Positions 21,896-32,225 of a stretch of DNA of 44,858 bases are shown piece after piece. The DNA is from Methanothrix sp. (lineage in GTDB: Archaea > Halobacteriota > Methanosarcinia > Methanotrichales > Methanotrichaceae). The stretch's first letter is position 1. Every line of letters begins with the position of its first letter. A program made the translations under genes and the position numbers. The stretch spans positions 1-44,858 of the forward strand of contig NZ_JANIHG010000010.1 of NCBI RefSeq assembly GCF_024518575.1, read 5' to 3'. Below the pieces are notes generated by a model, which was not told where the DNA came from, did not search any database, and worked only from the letters and a program-made list of their open reading frames with translations.

Positions 21896-23395
21896 TCACA
21901 CGGCTTCCTTCCACTGGCAGTACTGATGCCTGAAGTCTATCAGCGATGCAGCAGCGCAGTCCTTGCACACTCTCGCCGGAGACGCAGGCTTCTCCTTGTG
22001 CAGTGCTATTATGTTTGTCATCATCGTAGCTGTCACAGGCTCGCTCGTGAGCAGGCACGGATAATCAGCAAGCCTCATCAGAGCTGAGAATCTGACAGAT
22101 ATGGCGCATCCCGGATACGCGTACCTCTGCGGGTTCATCAGGACATCGTTTCTGTGTATCGGATCGAGATCGACATCGAATCCCAGGACCTTCGGGACGA
22201 TCTTCGTCTTTGCGCCGTTCCTCATGCGCATTGCCTTGTCCAGGTACTTCCATCCTCTGAGTATCATGTCCATGAAGTCGCAGTTGTGAAGCTCCGCGGC
22301 TGCGCTCCTTGTGGGGTAAAGCTGCACGTAGTTGTGGAATCTCTTTGTGAGTAGGTCTACAATCATTATCGCGTTGAAGCCATCAAGCTCCAGGATGTGC
22401 TCTACAGCGCATGCTGATGCTCCAGTGGCGAGCGCGAGCGGCTGGTACTCGTTCTTGAATTTATCAACGGCATTGTTCAGCGTGGACTCCATGACCTCTG
22501 TTGTGGCCTCGATCGTCGCCATCACAACATCATCCTTGCACATGTTGAATGTCGACTGAGCGATGTGGTGCGCTATGTCCCCGACGCAGTATGCTGGCAC
22601 TGTTACTATGTTGCCGTAGTGCACACCGTCATCCATCGCAGCCTTGACCGCGCCCTTCATCCTGCTCTTGTAGCTCTGCATGTACTTTCTCACATCGAAT
22701 GATGTGTGTCCCGCAGCATCCATCAGCCTTGCCTGCGCCTCGATGGGCGTTCTGTACACAGCCTGAATCATCTCGATCTCTTTCTTGATGGCATCTGAGA
22801 GCGTAGCACCCTTCTCGATCTCGTGCGCGAAGACCTCGCCTATGCCATAGGATGTGTTCATGCCCCACGATTTCGCAGCGAGTATCGCCTGCTTGTGGTG
22901 CTCCGGAATGTTCACTGTTTTCAGTATCCTGTTCACGACGTTGCTCGTCGATCCCGGGATCAGCGCGAAATCAACGACGCATGTCGGACCGTAGAACCCG
23001 CCGTATCTCCTGACCACCTCCAGTCCGATCAGGGCCTCCGCCTTTCCCACTGCCTGTATGAACGCCTCGACGCTCTTCCTGAACTTTTCGTCCTCCTCGT
23101 AGAGTATCTCCATTATGGCCGGTGTCTGGTAGTGCTCCACAAAGGGATCGTCCTCCGGACGTATTGTCTTTGTTAGAGAGCTCAGTATATCGTAGTGAGC
23201 GTTCACCGAGTCGACGTGGAGCTTTATCACAGCCTTTGACTGGCCATCCGCGACGGTCATCTTGTTGACCACATCGACATATGCCTTCGTATCTGATATG
23301 ACGAAGTCCTGGCCTCTCTTTCTCTTCACAGTCTCAACATCTGCACGCTGGGCCATCATGGCCTCGTCAACCATTTTTTTGTATAGGTCTGACAT
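21896..23395 (-). CDS. DUF2193 protein of unknown function
   Basis: About 499 residues from the ATG at 23395, which follows GGGGTGGTGA; two in-frame GTG codons lie just upstream in that site. It is soluble, mostly helical, with no signal peptide. Recognised from memory as DUF2193, a conserved methanogen family. A C-terminal Cys cluster (ARVCKDCAAASL, then HQYC) and internal cysteines could bind metal. A TATA-like TTCTTATATCC is near 23486. It is the first gene of a three-gene cluster with DUF2180 and aquaporin. No function can be assigned. Confidence 0.85.
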   Translation of the reverse strand: MSDLYKKMVDEAMMAQRADVETVKRKRGQDFVISDTKAYVDVVNKMTVADGQSKAVIKLHVDSVNAHYDILSSLTKTIRPEDDPFVEHYQTPAIMEILYEEDEKFRKSVEAFIQAVGKAEALIGLEVVRRYGGFYGPTCVVDFALIPGSTSNVVNRILKTVNIPEHHKQAILAAKSWGMNTSYGIGEVFAHEIEKGATLSDAIKKEIEMIQAVYRTPIEAQARLMDAAGHTSFDVRKYMQSYKSRMKGAVKAAMDDGVHYGNIVTVPAYCVGDIAHHIAQSTFNMCKDDVVMATIEATTEVMESTLNNAVDKFKNEYQPLALATGASACAVEHILELDGFNAIMIVDLLTKRFHNYVQLYPTRSAAAELHNCDFMDMILRGWKYLDKAMRMRNGAKTKIVPKVLGFDVDLDPIHRNDVLMNPQRYAYPGCAISVRFSALMRLADYPCLLTSEPVTATMMTNIIALHKEKPASPARVCKDCAAASLIDFRHQYCQWKEAV

Positions 23396-23809
23396 GCTCA
23401 CCACCCCACAGAGTAAGGGATTGAGGTATCCTGCCCATCATCGATCTAACTGCCCTCAAACCCCAAAAGCAATATGTCCATTAAGGATATAAGAATTTTG
23501 TTTTGTTGTTTGCTAACACAGTTCCATCATGGATCTCCATTCCACCAACCGGCCAGCTGCTTGATCAAGGCATTCTGCTGATTCCGGACCCCTCTCAAAA
23601 CAGCCAGACGTCTTTGATTGTCAATATATCGTCCTGCAACCCAGAGACGCTGCAGATCATCTTCACGGTAGTTGCTGATGCAGTTTACCGGTGACACCCT
23701 CTCTTCCTCCGAAGTGAGGGGGTCTTCTGCCTGATTTCCTTTAAACTTGCGGACATGCGCCCATCAAATATATCCGCTCTGCCATCATATTCGATATGGA
23801 GGTTCTGTC
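23396..23809. other. divergent intergenic region before the DJ-1 gene
   Basis: About 410 bp. The left part carries the DUF2193 promoter (minus). Near 23694-23729 an imperfect hairpin, ACCCTC paired with GAGGGGGT, stands alone. AAATATATCC near 23766 could be the TATA box of the gene at 23810. No coding sequence is recognised. Confidence 0.5.
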
Positions 23810-24358
23810 ATGAGGGTTGTGGTGCCGCTTGCTGAGGGCTTTGAGGAGATCGAGTTTGTGACAGTGGTTGACATCCTCAGGCGCGCTGGAATCGATGTAG
23901 AGGTCGCCGGCCTCAGGGACGGTCCGGTCCAGGGCTCACATGGTGTGAGGGTTATTCCGGACACCACCTTCGACCGGGTGGATTTCAACAGAGCTGATGC
24001 GATAGTGCTCCCTGGAGGGAATCCCGGATTCATAAATCTCGGCAAAGACGAACGCGTTCTCGATGCTGTACGGAGGATGTCTGCAGCTGGCAAGTACGTG
24101 GCCGCGATATGCGGCGCTCCATCTGTCCTGGTGAAGGCCGGGGTTCTGAACGGCCGGATTGCCACAGTGCATCCGGCAGGAAAGGACGAGGTGGCTGCCT
24201 GCGCGCGGTACCTGGACGAACGCGTCGTGGTGGATGGGAATGTGATCACGAGCCAGGGGCCTGGCACAGCCATGGACTTCGCCCTGAAGCTCGTCGAGCT
24301 CCTCGCCGGAAGGGAGGCCATGCTCAGAGTTGGGAGGGAGACGCTGGTCCTGAGATAA
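23810..24358 (+). CDS. DJ-1/PfpI family protein
   Basis: A 182-residue protein of the class I glutamine amidotransferase-like fold. The start is the ATG at 23810 with GGAGGT upstream; the frame extends 21 codons further without homology. The nucleophile elbow is AAICGAPSVL with Cys101, and the N-terminal glutamate is in GFEEIE. It resembles DJ-1 rather than the longer PfpI proteases. Members are deglycase/hydratase or chaperone-like enzymes for carbonyl stress; the exact activity here is open. Confidence 0.9.
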   Translation: MRVVVPLAEGFEEIEFVTVVDILRRAGIDVEVAGLRDGPVQGSHGVRVIPDTTFDRVDFNRADAIVLPGGNPGFINLGKDERVLDAVRRMSAAGKYVAAICGAPSVLVKAGVLNGRIATVHPAGKDEVAACARYLDERVVVDGNVITSQGPGTAMDFALKLVELLAGREAMLRVGRETLVLR

Positions 24359-24432
24359 GCACATCTCCTCCCCTCCACCATATCACCACCGCGATATCAC
24401 AACAGCGGCTGTGATGATGAAGAGATAAAGCC

Positions 24433-24450
24433 CCGGCCTTAAACGGCCGG
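24433..24450 (-). terminator. hairpin after leuS
   Basis: A perfect 6-bp stem, CCGGCC and GGCCGG, around a TTAAAC loop, starts 7 bp after the leuS stop. On the minus strand it is followed by a moderately T-rich run (GCTTTATCTCTT). It lies between convergent genes and could serve either side. Confidence 0.5.
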
Positions 24451-24456
24451 CTGCTC

Positions 24457-27309
24457 TCACTCTATGTATATCGCGGGCCTTCCGGGCTCTGCATTCTGGG
24501 CCCTGCCCTTCGGATCGTACTGAGGTTTGTCCGCAGCGTAGACCTCAACCGGGCAGCTGAACACCTGGGAGAGATACTCCTTCTCCCTCGAGAGGATACC
24601 GAGTTCGTCCAGCTCAAGCACATCTCCGCTCAGGGCATGCGCTGACTTCGCAAGCCTGCCTGCATACTTTTGAGCATCCTTCTTGTGGCTCTGTATCTTC
24701 GGATGGCTCATAGCGGATTTCATCAGAGCGCCCATGTCGAGCCTCCCGCCTTTCGAGACCTCAAGAGCCAGGCGAAGCATCTCTCTCTTCCACGCGGGAG
24801 TTGTGTACAGCACGATCCTTCCGGGCTTTGTCTTTGTCACCCTTATGATCTCCTCGACATCCCTCTGTGTCTGCTCCAGGTACGCCTCTGCTCGCTCTGC
24901 ATGCTCATCAATGAGAGAGATCTCCGGCACCGGCCAGGGAGCTCTTGAAACATATCCCTCGCCAATGTTCTGCCAGATCTCCTCGCAGATGTGAGGGGTG
25001 AACGGAGCCATAAGTCTTACCCAGACATTCAGTATCCTGCGGAGCTGGTTCCTTCCACCTCTCCTCTCATACCATCTCAAATCGTTGAGCATGTGGTAGA
25101 ACGCGCTCTGAAGCGCCCTTCTCGTCTGGATGTTGTTCAGCGCATCTGTCGTCTCGATGATCCTGCGCTGAAGTCGAGATAACATCCACCTGTCGATCAG
25201 CGTCAGTTCCGCGCTCTCATCTATGTCATTCCTTTCGATGATCTCCCTGGCGAGCGCGTAGAACCTCTCGACCTGACCGCGTGTCGCCTGCGCGCCGTCA
25301 TTCCTCCAGTCCGCATCCTGGGTGTACTCTGCATTCGCAAGTATGTACAGCCTGGTCACATCAGCGCCGTTCTCTGCGACAGCCTGCTTGAGCGTGAGTA
25401 TAGGCCCTCTGGACTTCGACATCTTCTGGCCCTCGAGAGAGACGAACCCGTTCACGGCTATCGCCCTGGGCCAGAGGCTCTCCGGAAATATCGCCACATG
25501 GTGATACAGGAAGAAGAGCAGGTGGTTTGCCACCAGATCCTTTCCGGAGGTCCTGAGGTCCACGGGATACCAGTACTCGAAGTCCTCGCGTATACGCCTG
25601 ACAGTCCCCACGTCCAATCCTGTAATAGATGCGACCTCCTCAGGCGAGCCCTTTCCGAGGAAGATGTAGTCGAAGAACTGCGGGACCAGCCGGTCTATCC
25701 TCATGCCCGCGTTGACATACTTCGCCAGGATGTAGAACGCCATGTATATCGTGCTGTCCGCCAGCGACTCGATCAGCCACTCCTTGTCCCAGGGAAGCCT
25801 TGTCCCGAGACCCTTCCGCCTTGCGCATGCCTTGTCCTTGAGCCAGTCGATCTTGTTGATGAACTCCGCGCGCATATCCTCGGGAATGATCCGCATGCCA
25901 GCAAGACACTCCAGCACCCTGGACTTCCAGACGGGATCAGAGTACTCCAGGAACCACTGATCGCGGACCATCTTGACGACACACCTCGCCCCGCATCTGC
26001 AGATCACCGGAGTCTCACTGAACTCGTAGAATATCTCCGCCTTCCCCTGATCTATAAGGTCCTGTAGCAGTATGTCCTTTATCCTGTGCACCGGAGTTCC
26101 TGCGTATCTTCCGGTGATCTCCTTCAGCACCCCGTTGTGAAACTCCCGGCGGTAGACGAGCTTCGTCGCCTCCTCAGCCTTCGGATCGTTCTGATCCTTC
26201 ACACCCAGCTCGTTAACGGCATCAACTGCCGGGAACTCTCCATACTCCGGCACAGATATCAGAGAGATGAATTTTATGTTGCGGAGATCCTCTGTTATGC
26301 CGTACCTGCTTAGATCCGCATCGTAGAGATCCCTGAGCGCGAGGTAGTCCAGAGGCGCATGCGCGGGCACGGACATGACTATGCCTGAGCCGTTATCAGG
26401 ATCGACGAATGTGGCAGGGAGGATGATGATCTCATCTCCAGTTACAGGATTCCTGGCCTTCTTACCGATCAGCTCCTCCCCCGGGATCTCGCCGATCTTC
26501 TCCACAGCTCTATCTGTGAAAGTCAGCTTGTAATATGCCTGGGGGCTTATTATCCAGACCTCATCATTCACCCTTGCGATGTAATGAACGACATCTGGAT
26601 TCACCCACAGGTTCGTCACCCCGAAGACCGTCTCAGGGCGGAGGGTGGCACATGGCAGCACCTTATCATCGATCCTGAACTTTATCAGGGTGAAGTCCAG
26701 TATCGTCGCGTCCTCTCCCCTCAGTATATCGTGATCCTCTACAGGATTCTGATCGTTGGGGCACCACCTTACAGGATGCGAGCCCTTGGTGACATATCCC
26801 TTCTCCCGGAGTATTCCGAACTGCCACTCGATGAACCTGTTGTACGCTGGATCTGTTGTTGTGAACTCCCTCCTCCAGTCTATGGAGTAGCCTATGCTCC
26901 TCATGGCGAGCTTCGCCTGCTTCCTGAAGTAATCGACTATGGCCTCGGGAGTGGTCAGCTGCTTCAGCTCCTCCTCGGGTATGCCGTGCAGCCTGGTGTA
27001 GACATCCCATATCAGAGGATCGCGGTTCGCGATCAGCTCGCTGAGCCCGACTATGGGGGTACCTGTCGCGTGGAACGCCATCGGGAAGAGGACGTTCTCG
27101 CCCAGCATCCTGTGGTACCGCGCTATGGCATCGCCTATCGTAAAGGTGCGTGTATGTCCAGCGTGAAGGTTGCCGTTCAGATATGGATATGGTATCGTCA
27201 GAAAGAACTTATCTCTCGAATCAGGCTCCGCGTGGAATACGCCCTCCTCCTCCCATATCTTCTGCCACTTCGCCTCTATCTCATGCGCTGAATACTCTTT
27301 ACGCAACAT
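24457..27309 (-). CDS. leuS: leucyl-tRNA synthetase
   Basis: A 950-residue class Ia synthetase of the archaeal/eukaryotic type. The HIGH motif appears as HAGH at residues 49-52 (YPYLNGNLHAGHTRTF), the CP1 editing domain runs through about 150-400, and the KMSKS loop is GQKMSKSRG. The archaeal C-terminal extension is present. It charges tRNA-Leu. It follows the aminotransferase gene by 11 bp on the same strand. Confidence 0.98.
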   Translation of the reverse strand: MLRKEYSAHEIEAKWQKIWEEEGVFHAEPDSRDKFFLTIPYPYLNGNLHAGHTRTFTIGDAIARYHRMLGENVLFPMAFHATGTPIVGLSELIANRDPLIWDVYTRLHGIPEEELKQLTTPEAIVDYFRKQAKLAMRSIGYSIDWRREFTTTDPAYNRFIEWQFGILREKGYVTKGSHPVRWCPNDQNPVEDHDILRGEDATILDFTLIKFRIDDKVLPCATLRPETVFGVTNLWVNPDVVHYIARVNDEVWIISPQAYYKLTFTDRAVEKIGEIPGEELIGKKARNPVTGDEIIILPATFVDPDNGSGIVMSVPAHAPLDYLALRDLYDADLSRYGITEDLRNIKFISLISVPEYGEFPAVDAVNELGVKDQNDPKAEEATKLVYRREFHNGVLKEITGRYAGTPVHRIKDILLQDLIDQGKAEIFYEFSETPVICRCGARCVVKMVRDQWFLEYSDPVWKSRVLECLAGMRIIPEDMRAEFINKIDWLKDKACARRKGLGTRLPWDKEWLIESLADSTIYMAFYILAKYVNAGMRIDRLVPQFFDYIFLGKGSPEEVASITGLDVGTVRRIREDFEYWYPVDLRTSGKDLVANHLLFFLYHHVAIFPESLWPRAIAVNGFVSLEGQKMSKSRGPILTLKQAVAENGADVTRLYILANAEYTQDADWRNDGAQATRGQVERFYALAREIIERNDIDESAELTLIDRWMLSRLQRRIIETTDALNNIQTRRALQSAFYHMLNDLRWYERRGGRNQLRRILNVWVRLMAPFTPHICEEIWQNIGEGYVSRAPWPVPEISLIDEHAERAEAYLEQTQRDVEEIIRVTKTKPGRIVLYTTPAWKREMLRLALEVSKGGRLDMGALMKSAMSHPKIQSHKKDAQKYAGRLAKSAHALSGDVLELDELGILSREKEYLSQVFSCPVEVYAADKPQYDPKGRAQNAEPGRPAIYIE

Positions 27310-27320
27310 ACACCCTCCTC

Positions 27321-28475
27321 TCAGAGATTCCTCAGCCTTTCAGCAGCCATCTCGATCCTCTCTGTGGGCTGGGTCACAGAGAGCCTTATGTAACCTTCGC
27401 CATGCTCGCCGAATCCGACGCCTGGTGTCACAACTATACCCGTCCTCTCGAGAAGCATCTTGGCGTACTCCCTGGAGTCGCCGCCGGTCCACGCCCAGAG
27501 GTAGAACGTCGCCTTCGGCTTCGCGAGCTCGAGCCCAATATCGCAGAGCGCTGAGTACAGGATATCGATCCTCTCCCTGTACACGGACCTCAATCCATCA
27601 ACCATCTCCGGCGGGCTTCTGAGAGCAGCTATCCCCGCGTCCTGTACAGCTCCAAAGTTCCCGGAGTCTATGTTCGACTTGACCCTGCCGATGCCCTCAA
27701 TGATCTTAGCGCTTCCTGAGACCATGCCTATGCGCCAGCCAGTCATGTTGTACGTCTTTGAGAGCGAATGAAACTCGACAGCCACATCCTTCGCTCCGGG
27801 TACCTGAAGTATGCTGGGAGGTCGCCTCTCGAAGTATATCTCAGAGTACGGGTTGTCGTGCATCACCAGAATCCCGTACTCGCGGGCGAGATCCACCAGC
27901 TCCCTGAAGAAATCCAATCCAGCGACCGCGCCGGTCGGATTGTTCGGGTAATTCAGAAAGATCAGCCTGGGCCTCCAGTTCGGGTCTTGCTCCAGCCTCT
28001 CCCTTATTCTCCTGAGATCGGGGAGAAACGAGTTCTTCTTCATTAGAGGCATCCTCTCAGGAATGCCACCTGCAAACATCACCGCTGTGCTGTAAACCGT
28101 ATACGCTGGATCCGGAACGAGGGCTGTGTCCCCTGGATTTACGAACGCCAGCGGGGCATGCGCAAGCCCCTCCTTCGATCCTATTAGTGTCAGTATCTCT
28201 GTGAAGGGATCCAGATCGACGCTGAAGAGATTGCGATACCACTCAGCCACTGCCTCTCTGAACTCGATCTTTCCCTCATACGATGGATACTGATGGTTTG
28301 CAGGTCTCTTCACGGCCTCGCACATCTCTCTGACTATATGCTCAGGCGTTGGGATGTCCGGGTCGCCCACGCTAAGATCTATGACGTCAACGCCCCTCTC
28401 TCTCGCTCTCCTCTTGATTCCGTCGATCTCGGCGAACAGATATGGAGGAAGGGATTTTATCCTATCAGCGTACAT
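27321..28475 (-). CDS. dapL: LL-diaminopimelate aminotransferase, DapL type
   Basis: A 384-residue fold-type I PLP enzyme. The opening ADRIKSLPPYLFAEIDGIKR and DVIDLSVGDPDIPTPEHIV match the DapL2 group as I recall it. The PLP lysine is K240 in SLSKTYNMTGWRIG; FLNYPNNPTGAV binds the cofactor phosphate region. It converts tetrahydrodipicolinate to LL-diaminopimelate for lysine synthesis. Other aspartate-type aminotransferase roles are possible. It is transcribed divergently from hel308 and ends 11 bp before leuS. Confidence 0.82.
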   Translation of the reverse strand: MYADRIKSLPPYLFAEIDGIKRRARERGVDVIDLSVGDPDIPTPEHIVREMCEAVKRPANHQYPSYEGKIEFREAVAEWYRNLFSVDLDPFTEILTLIGSKEGLAHAPLAFVNPGDTALVPDPAYTVYSTAVMFAGGIPERMPLMKKNSFLPDLRRIRERLEQDPNWRPRLIFLNYPNNPTGAVAGLDFFRELVDLAREYGILVMHDNPYSEIYFERRPPSILQVPGAKDVAVEFHSLSKTYNMTGWRIGMVSGSAKIIEGIGRVKSNIDSGNFGAVQDAGIAALRSPPEMVDGLRSVYRERIDILYSALCDIGLELAKPKATFYLWAWTGGDSREYAKMLLERTGIVVTPGVGFGEHGEGYIRLSVTQPTERIEMAAERLRNL

Positions 28476-28532
28476 TCATATCTCTCCGAAGATGCTGGAG
28501 GATCCAGATGCTGCCGCAACTACTAGCGCTGT

Positions 28533-28543
28533 TTAGTATATAA
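28533..28543 (+). promoter_or_regulatory. TATA-like box for hel308
   Basis: TTAGTATATAAG lies about 19 bp before the ATG at 28558, close enough that the hel308 transcript would have little or no leader. Confidence 0.45.
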
Positions 28544-28557
28544 GAGTAAGGGGTTTC

Positions 28558-30675
28558 ATGCTCACGATCAGAGATCTGAGGAGATGGCTGCCAGAGAGCG
28601 TCATCGAGCTCTATGAAGCATCGGGGATAAGCGAGCTCTACCCTCCACAGGCCGATGCGATAGAGCGCGGGCTTCTCGACGGAAGGAACATGATCATATC
28701 AGTGCCGACTGCGGCTGGAAAGACCCTTCTCGCGGAGCTTGCGATGCTCAGGGGCGCGCTCTCAAGAAAAAGGGCGCTTTACATAGTCCCGCTGCGCGCT
28801 CTGGCCTCGGAAAAGTTCGATAGCTTCAGCAGGTTCTCCAGGCTCGGCCTTAAGATAGGGATCAGCACCGGGGATTTTGAGAGGAGGGACGAGAGTCTGG
28901 GCAGGAACGATATAATCATAGCGACATCTGAGAAGGCGGACTCTCTGATACGAAACGGGGCCTCCTGGGTGCGTAAGATCGGTGTTCTGGTCGTGGATGA
29001 GATCCATCTCCTGGACTCCGCAAACAGGGGCCCGACCCTGGAGATGACGATGACGAAGCTCATGCATCTCAATCCTGAGATGCAGGTGATCGGGCTCAGC
29101 GCGACGATAGCCAACGGAGAGGAGATCGCGGACTGGATAAAAGGGGAGATCGTCTCGAGCGACTGGCGGCCTGTCAGGCTCAGGGAGGGTGTGCTGCTGG
29201 AGGACAGACTTGTCTTTCCGGATGGGGGGATACAGCTCGAGAACCGGAGCAGGGATCCTGTGCTGAACCTTGTTATGGATACAATTGACCAGGGCGGACA
29301 GATGCTGATATTCGAGAGCACCAGGAGGAATGCTGAGGCGATGGCTCAGAAGCTTGCCGGAGCTCTCCGGGAATCCGAGGAGACGATCGAGATTGCAGAG
29401 AGACTAAGCGGCGAGGGCGAGACCTCGAGGAAGCTCTCCATATGCCTGAGACGCGGAGCCGCGTTCCATCATGCAGGACTTCTGCCCGAGCAGAGGCGTT
29501 TGATAGAGATGGGGTTCAGGCAGAATATCATAAAGGTGATAGCATGCACCCCGACCCTCGCTGCGGGACTGAACTTACCGGCGCGCAGGGTTCTCATAAG
29601 GAGCTACAAGAGATATGAAGCGGGTCTCGGAACCCGCCCGATTCCGGTCATGGAGTACAGGCAGATGGCTGGGAGAGCTGGCAGGCCGGGGCTCGATCCA
29701 TATGGAGAGTCGCTCATCATGGCCAGAAGCGAGGACGAGCTCCAAAAGCTCATGGAATACTACGTGATGGGCGAGCCTGAGGAGATATGGTCGAAGCTGG
29801 CCAGCGAGAGAGCGCTCCGCACGCATGTGCTTGCAGCGATTGCTTCTGGATTCGCAGATTCGATAGATTCCCTGAGCAGACTCATGGCATCGACATTCTA
29901 CGCTCGCCAGCAGGATCCATCGCATCTGGGAGAGACCATAGATTCTGTTCTCGAGTTTCTCGTGAGGAGCGATATGATCGAGGAGGATCTCAGTCCCACA
30001 CCCCTCGGCTCTCTTGTATCCAGGTTGTATCTGGATCCGCTGAGCGCCGTGAAGATGATCCAGGGGATCAGGGGCGTTCGCAGGCCCTCTGAGCTCACGC
30101 TTCTGCATGTGATAACGATGACCCCTGACATGGAGCTCCTCTTCGTTCAGCAGAGCGACAGCTGGCTAGAGGATTTCATCTCCGAGCACTCATCAGAGCT
30201 CGGGAGCGAGGAGAACCTCGACTGGCTACTCAGGGAGGTGAAGACAGCCTCCATGCTCCTGGACTGGATAAACGAGGCTCATGAGGACAGGATCGCGGAC
30301 ATGTACAATATCGGCCCGGGAGATGTCATGAGAATTGCGGAGACCGCGGAGTGGCTCATGAGCGCGCTGCACAGGATATCGAAGCATATGGATCTAGGAG
30401 TCACGTATCTGGCTGAGAGGCTGGCGCTCAGGATACACTACGGCGCAGGCGATGAGCTCCTCCAGCTGCTGGAACTGAAGGGCATAGGCAGGGTAAGGGC
30501 CAGGAAGCTCTACCAGGCCGGCTACAGGAGCTTGGAGAGCCTCAAAGCCGCGGATAAATCCACCCTGTCAGAGATCCTCGGCCCGAAGATAGCGGAGATG
30601 GTGATATCACAGCTGAAGGAATCTGATGTACAAGCATGGTCCTCCAGCCTCAAAATGTCCAGCAGCAAGCGGTAG
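28558..30675 (+). CDS. hel308: ATP-dependent DNA helicase Hel308
   Basis: A 705-residue superfamily 2 helicase of the Ski2-like Hel308 group. The Q-motif region is LYPPQADAIERG, Walker A PTAAGKT at 50-56, Walker B VVDEIHLL, motif III GLSATIAN, and motif VI YRQMAGRAGRPG. The C-terminal ratchet and a helix-hairpin-helix LLELKGIGRVRARKLYQAG follow. It unwinds 3'-to-5' at stalled forks. The length and domain order are normal. Confidence 0.97.
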   Translation: MLTIRDLRRWLPESVIELYEASGISELYPPQADAIERGLLDGRNMIISVPTAAGKTLLAELAMLRGALSRKRALYIVPLRALASEKFDSFSRFSRLGLKIGISTGDFERRDESLGRNDIIIATSEKADSLIRNGASWVRKIGVLVVDEIHLLDSANRGPTLEMTMTKLMHLNPEMQVIGLSATIANGEEIADWIKGEIVSSDWRPVRLREGVLLEDRLVFPDGGIQLENRSRDPVLNLVMDTIDQGGQMLIFESTRRNAEAMAQKLAGALRESEETIEIAERLSGEGETSRKLSICLRRGAAFHHAGLLPEQRRLIEMGFRQNIIKVIACTPTLAAGLNLPARRVLIRSYKRYEAGLGTRPIPVMEYRQMAGRAGRPGLDPYGESLIMARSEDELQKLMEYYVMGEPEEIWSKLASERALRTHVLAAIASGFADSIDSLSRLMASTFYARQQDPSHLGETIDSVLEFLVRSDMIEEDLSPTPLGSLVSRLYLDPLSAVKMIQGIRGVRRPSELTLLHVITMTPDMELLFVQQSDSWLEDFISEHSSELGSEENLDWLLREVKTASMLLDWINEAHEDRIADMYNIGPGDVMRIAETAEWLMSALHRISKHMDLGVTYLAERLALRIHYGAGDELLQLLELKGIGRVRARKLYQAGYRSLESLKAADKSTLSEILGPKIAEMVISQLKESDVQAWSSSLKMSSSKR

Positions 30676-30927
30676 ATACATGAAGTCCTATGATGTCCTC
30701 AGCCCAGATGCATTCCGACGATCGCTTATCGCGTCGATTTAATTTGAGTGGAAAATACACTGAATATATGTGAGTGGCGATTTTGAAAGAACAAAGAGAG
30801 CAGGGATGCTCTTCAACTCGATGCTTTAGGTGGGCCGCTACCTCACCAACAAGTTAAAGTATTACTGGGTTTGAATCATAATTATGTGTTAGCACTGAAG
30901 TGGGGGTAGCTGAAGGGGTGTAGCTCT

Positions 30928-31842
30928 GTGTCAATTGCTGTGATCTCTGATACGCATTTCGGCTCAAAGTGCTCTGCTCTTTCAAGGCGCGATAATGTTG
31001 ATTACCTCATATGGGAGCTCTGGAGGTACGGAGAAGGCATAGATGAGGTTGTGCTTCTCGGCGATATCCTCGATCTCTGGAGGGCCCGGATGGAGAATGC
31101 CATACGAGATGCCAGCTATTTCTTCAGGCGGCTGGACGAGCTGGGCGTGAGGGTGAGCTATGTGGTGGGCAATCACGATCACCACATGACGATCATACGC
31201 CAGGAGCTCTCTCTTCTCGAGAGGGCCGCGAGGGGTGAGCCTTTCGCAGTTTATCTACCCAACCTGAGATGGTCGATGAATCTCGCGGGACTGAAGATGA
31301 CATTCCATTATCCCACGTATGAGATATCGATGGGAAGCAGGCGCCTTCTTTTCACACACGGCCATCATCTAGATGGCATTAAATCGCTGCCTGTGCAGAT
31401 ATTCGAGGGAATACGCAGGCTATCGGGGGAGCCTGTGCTGCCCGCTGATCTCGAGAGGATGATGGCGTATGCATATGAGAGCATCTACAGGTCCTGCTAC
31501 CTGGGCGAGACTGTGGAGATAGAGGAGTCGCTCTGGAGGGTCACGGGCATATTCGAAAAGGTGAGATCTGGATTGCTCAGGACGCTGAGATACAGCCCTG
31601 TTGAGTCTCAGTACGATGCCATCCTCAGGTTCATCAGAGAGAGGCATCCAGGCAGGGTAGATTGCTTCGTCTATGGCGATACGCACCAGGCTGCCATCTA
31701 CAGAAAGGATGATGATCTCCTGGTTGCAAACGCAGGCTCGCTAGCTGACGGTGGTGACAACACGTATCTCATACTCACAGATGATGAGATCCGCCTGAGA
31801 GGATTTGGCAGGCATGAGCCGCTGAGGAGAATGCATTTTTGA
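30928..31842 (+). CDS. calcineurin-like metallophosphoesterase
   Basis: A 304-residue protein with the two-metal phosphoesterase motifs in order: VISDTHFGS, LLGDILDLW, VVGNHDHHM, FTHGHHLDG and YGDTHQAAIY. It starts with GTG. The layout resembles LpxH-type UDP-2,3-diacylglucosamine hydrolases, but archaea lack lipid A, so the substrate is unknown. It stands alone after a 250-bp gap that shows no other gene. Confidence 0.88.
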   Translation: MSIAVISDTHFGSKCSALSRRDNVDYLIWELWRYGEGIDEVVLLGDILDLWRARMENAIRDASYFFRRLDELGVRVSYVVGNHDHHMTIIRQELSLLERAARGEPFAVYLPNLRWSMNLAGLKMTFHYPTYEISMGSRRLLFTHGHHLDGIKSLPVQIFEGIRRLSGEPVLPADLERMMAYAYESIYRSCYLGETVEIEESLWRVTGIFEKVRSGLLRTLRYSPVESQYDAILRFIRERHPGRVDCFVYGDTHQAAIYRKDDDLLVANAGSLADGGDNTYLILTDDEIRLRGFGRHEPLRRMHF

Positions 31843-32012
31843 GGCGCCATTCCGTTCCTCAAGGACGTGAAGAGATCATCCAGAAATTCCCTTTTGCAAA
31901 AAGGATTTGGCGCATGTCCGTTATCCCGTGCTGGAGACTGACACCTTCTTGGTATGGCCATCTCCCTCGTATCCCGCTGGATGGGCGGAAGAGGGCTGCA
32001 TATAAAATTTAG

Positions 32013-32097
32013 CGCCGAGGGAGGGATTCGAACCCTCGATCCCCGAAGGGGAACAGGTTTAGCAAACCTGCGCCCTACCTGGCTAGGCTACCTCGAC
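32013..32097 (-). tRNA. tRNA-Ser (anticodon GCT)
   Basis: Minus strand: acceptor GTCGAGG pairs with CCTCGGC, with one T-G pair, discriminator G and no encoded CCA. Anticodon stem CAGGT/ACCTG encloses loop TTGCTAA, giving GCT. The long variable arm (CCCC, TTCG, GGGG) marks a class II serine tRNA. T loop TTCGAAT lies in a perfect stem. 85 nt, no intron. Confidence 0.97.
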
Positions 32098-32225
32098 ACA
32101 GATAAATCCAATCATTGCAGGTGCATCGTCGCATCTTGCACGCCGGCTCCGCGCCGCCCGCTCGTGGCAGAAGCGCTCGCTGCAAGAGTATGCGTCTCCA
32201 CCTTACCATAAATAGATATCGTTGG

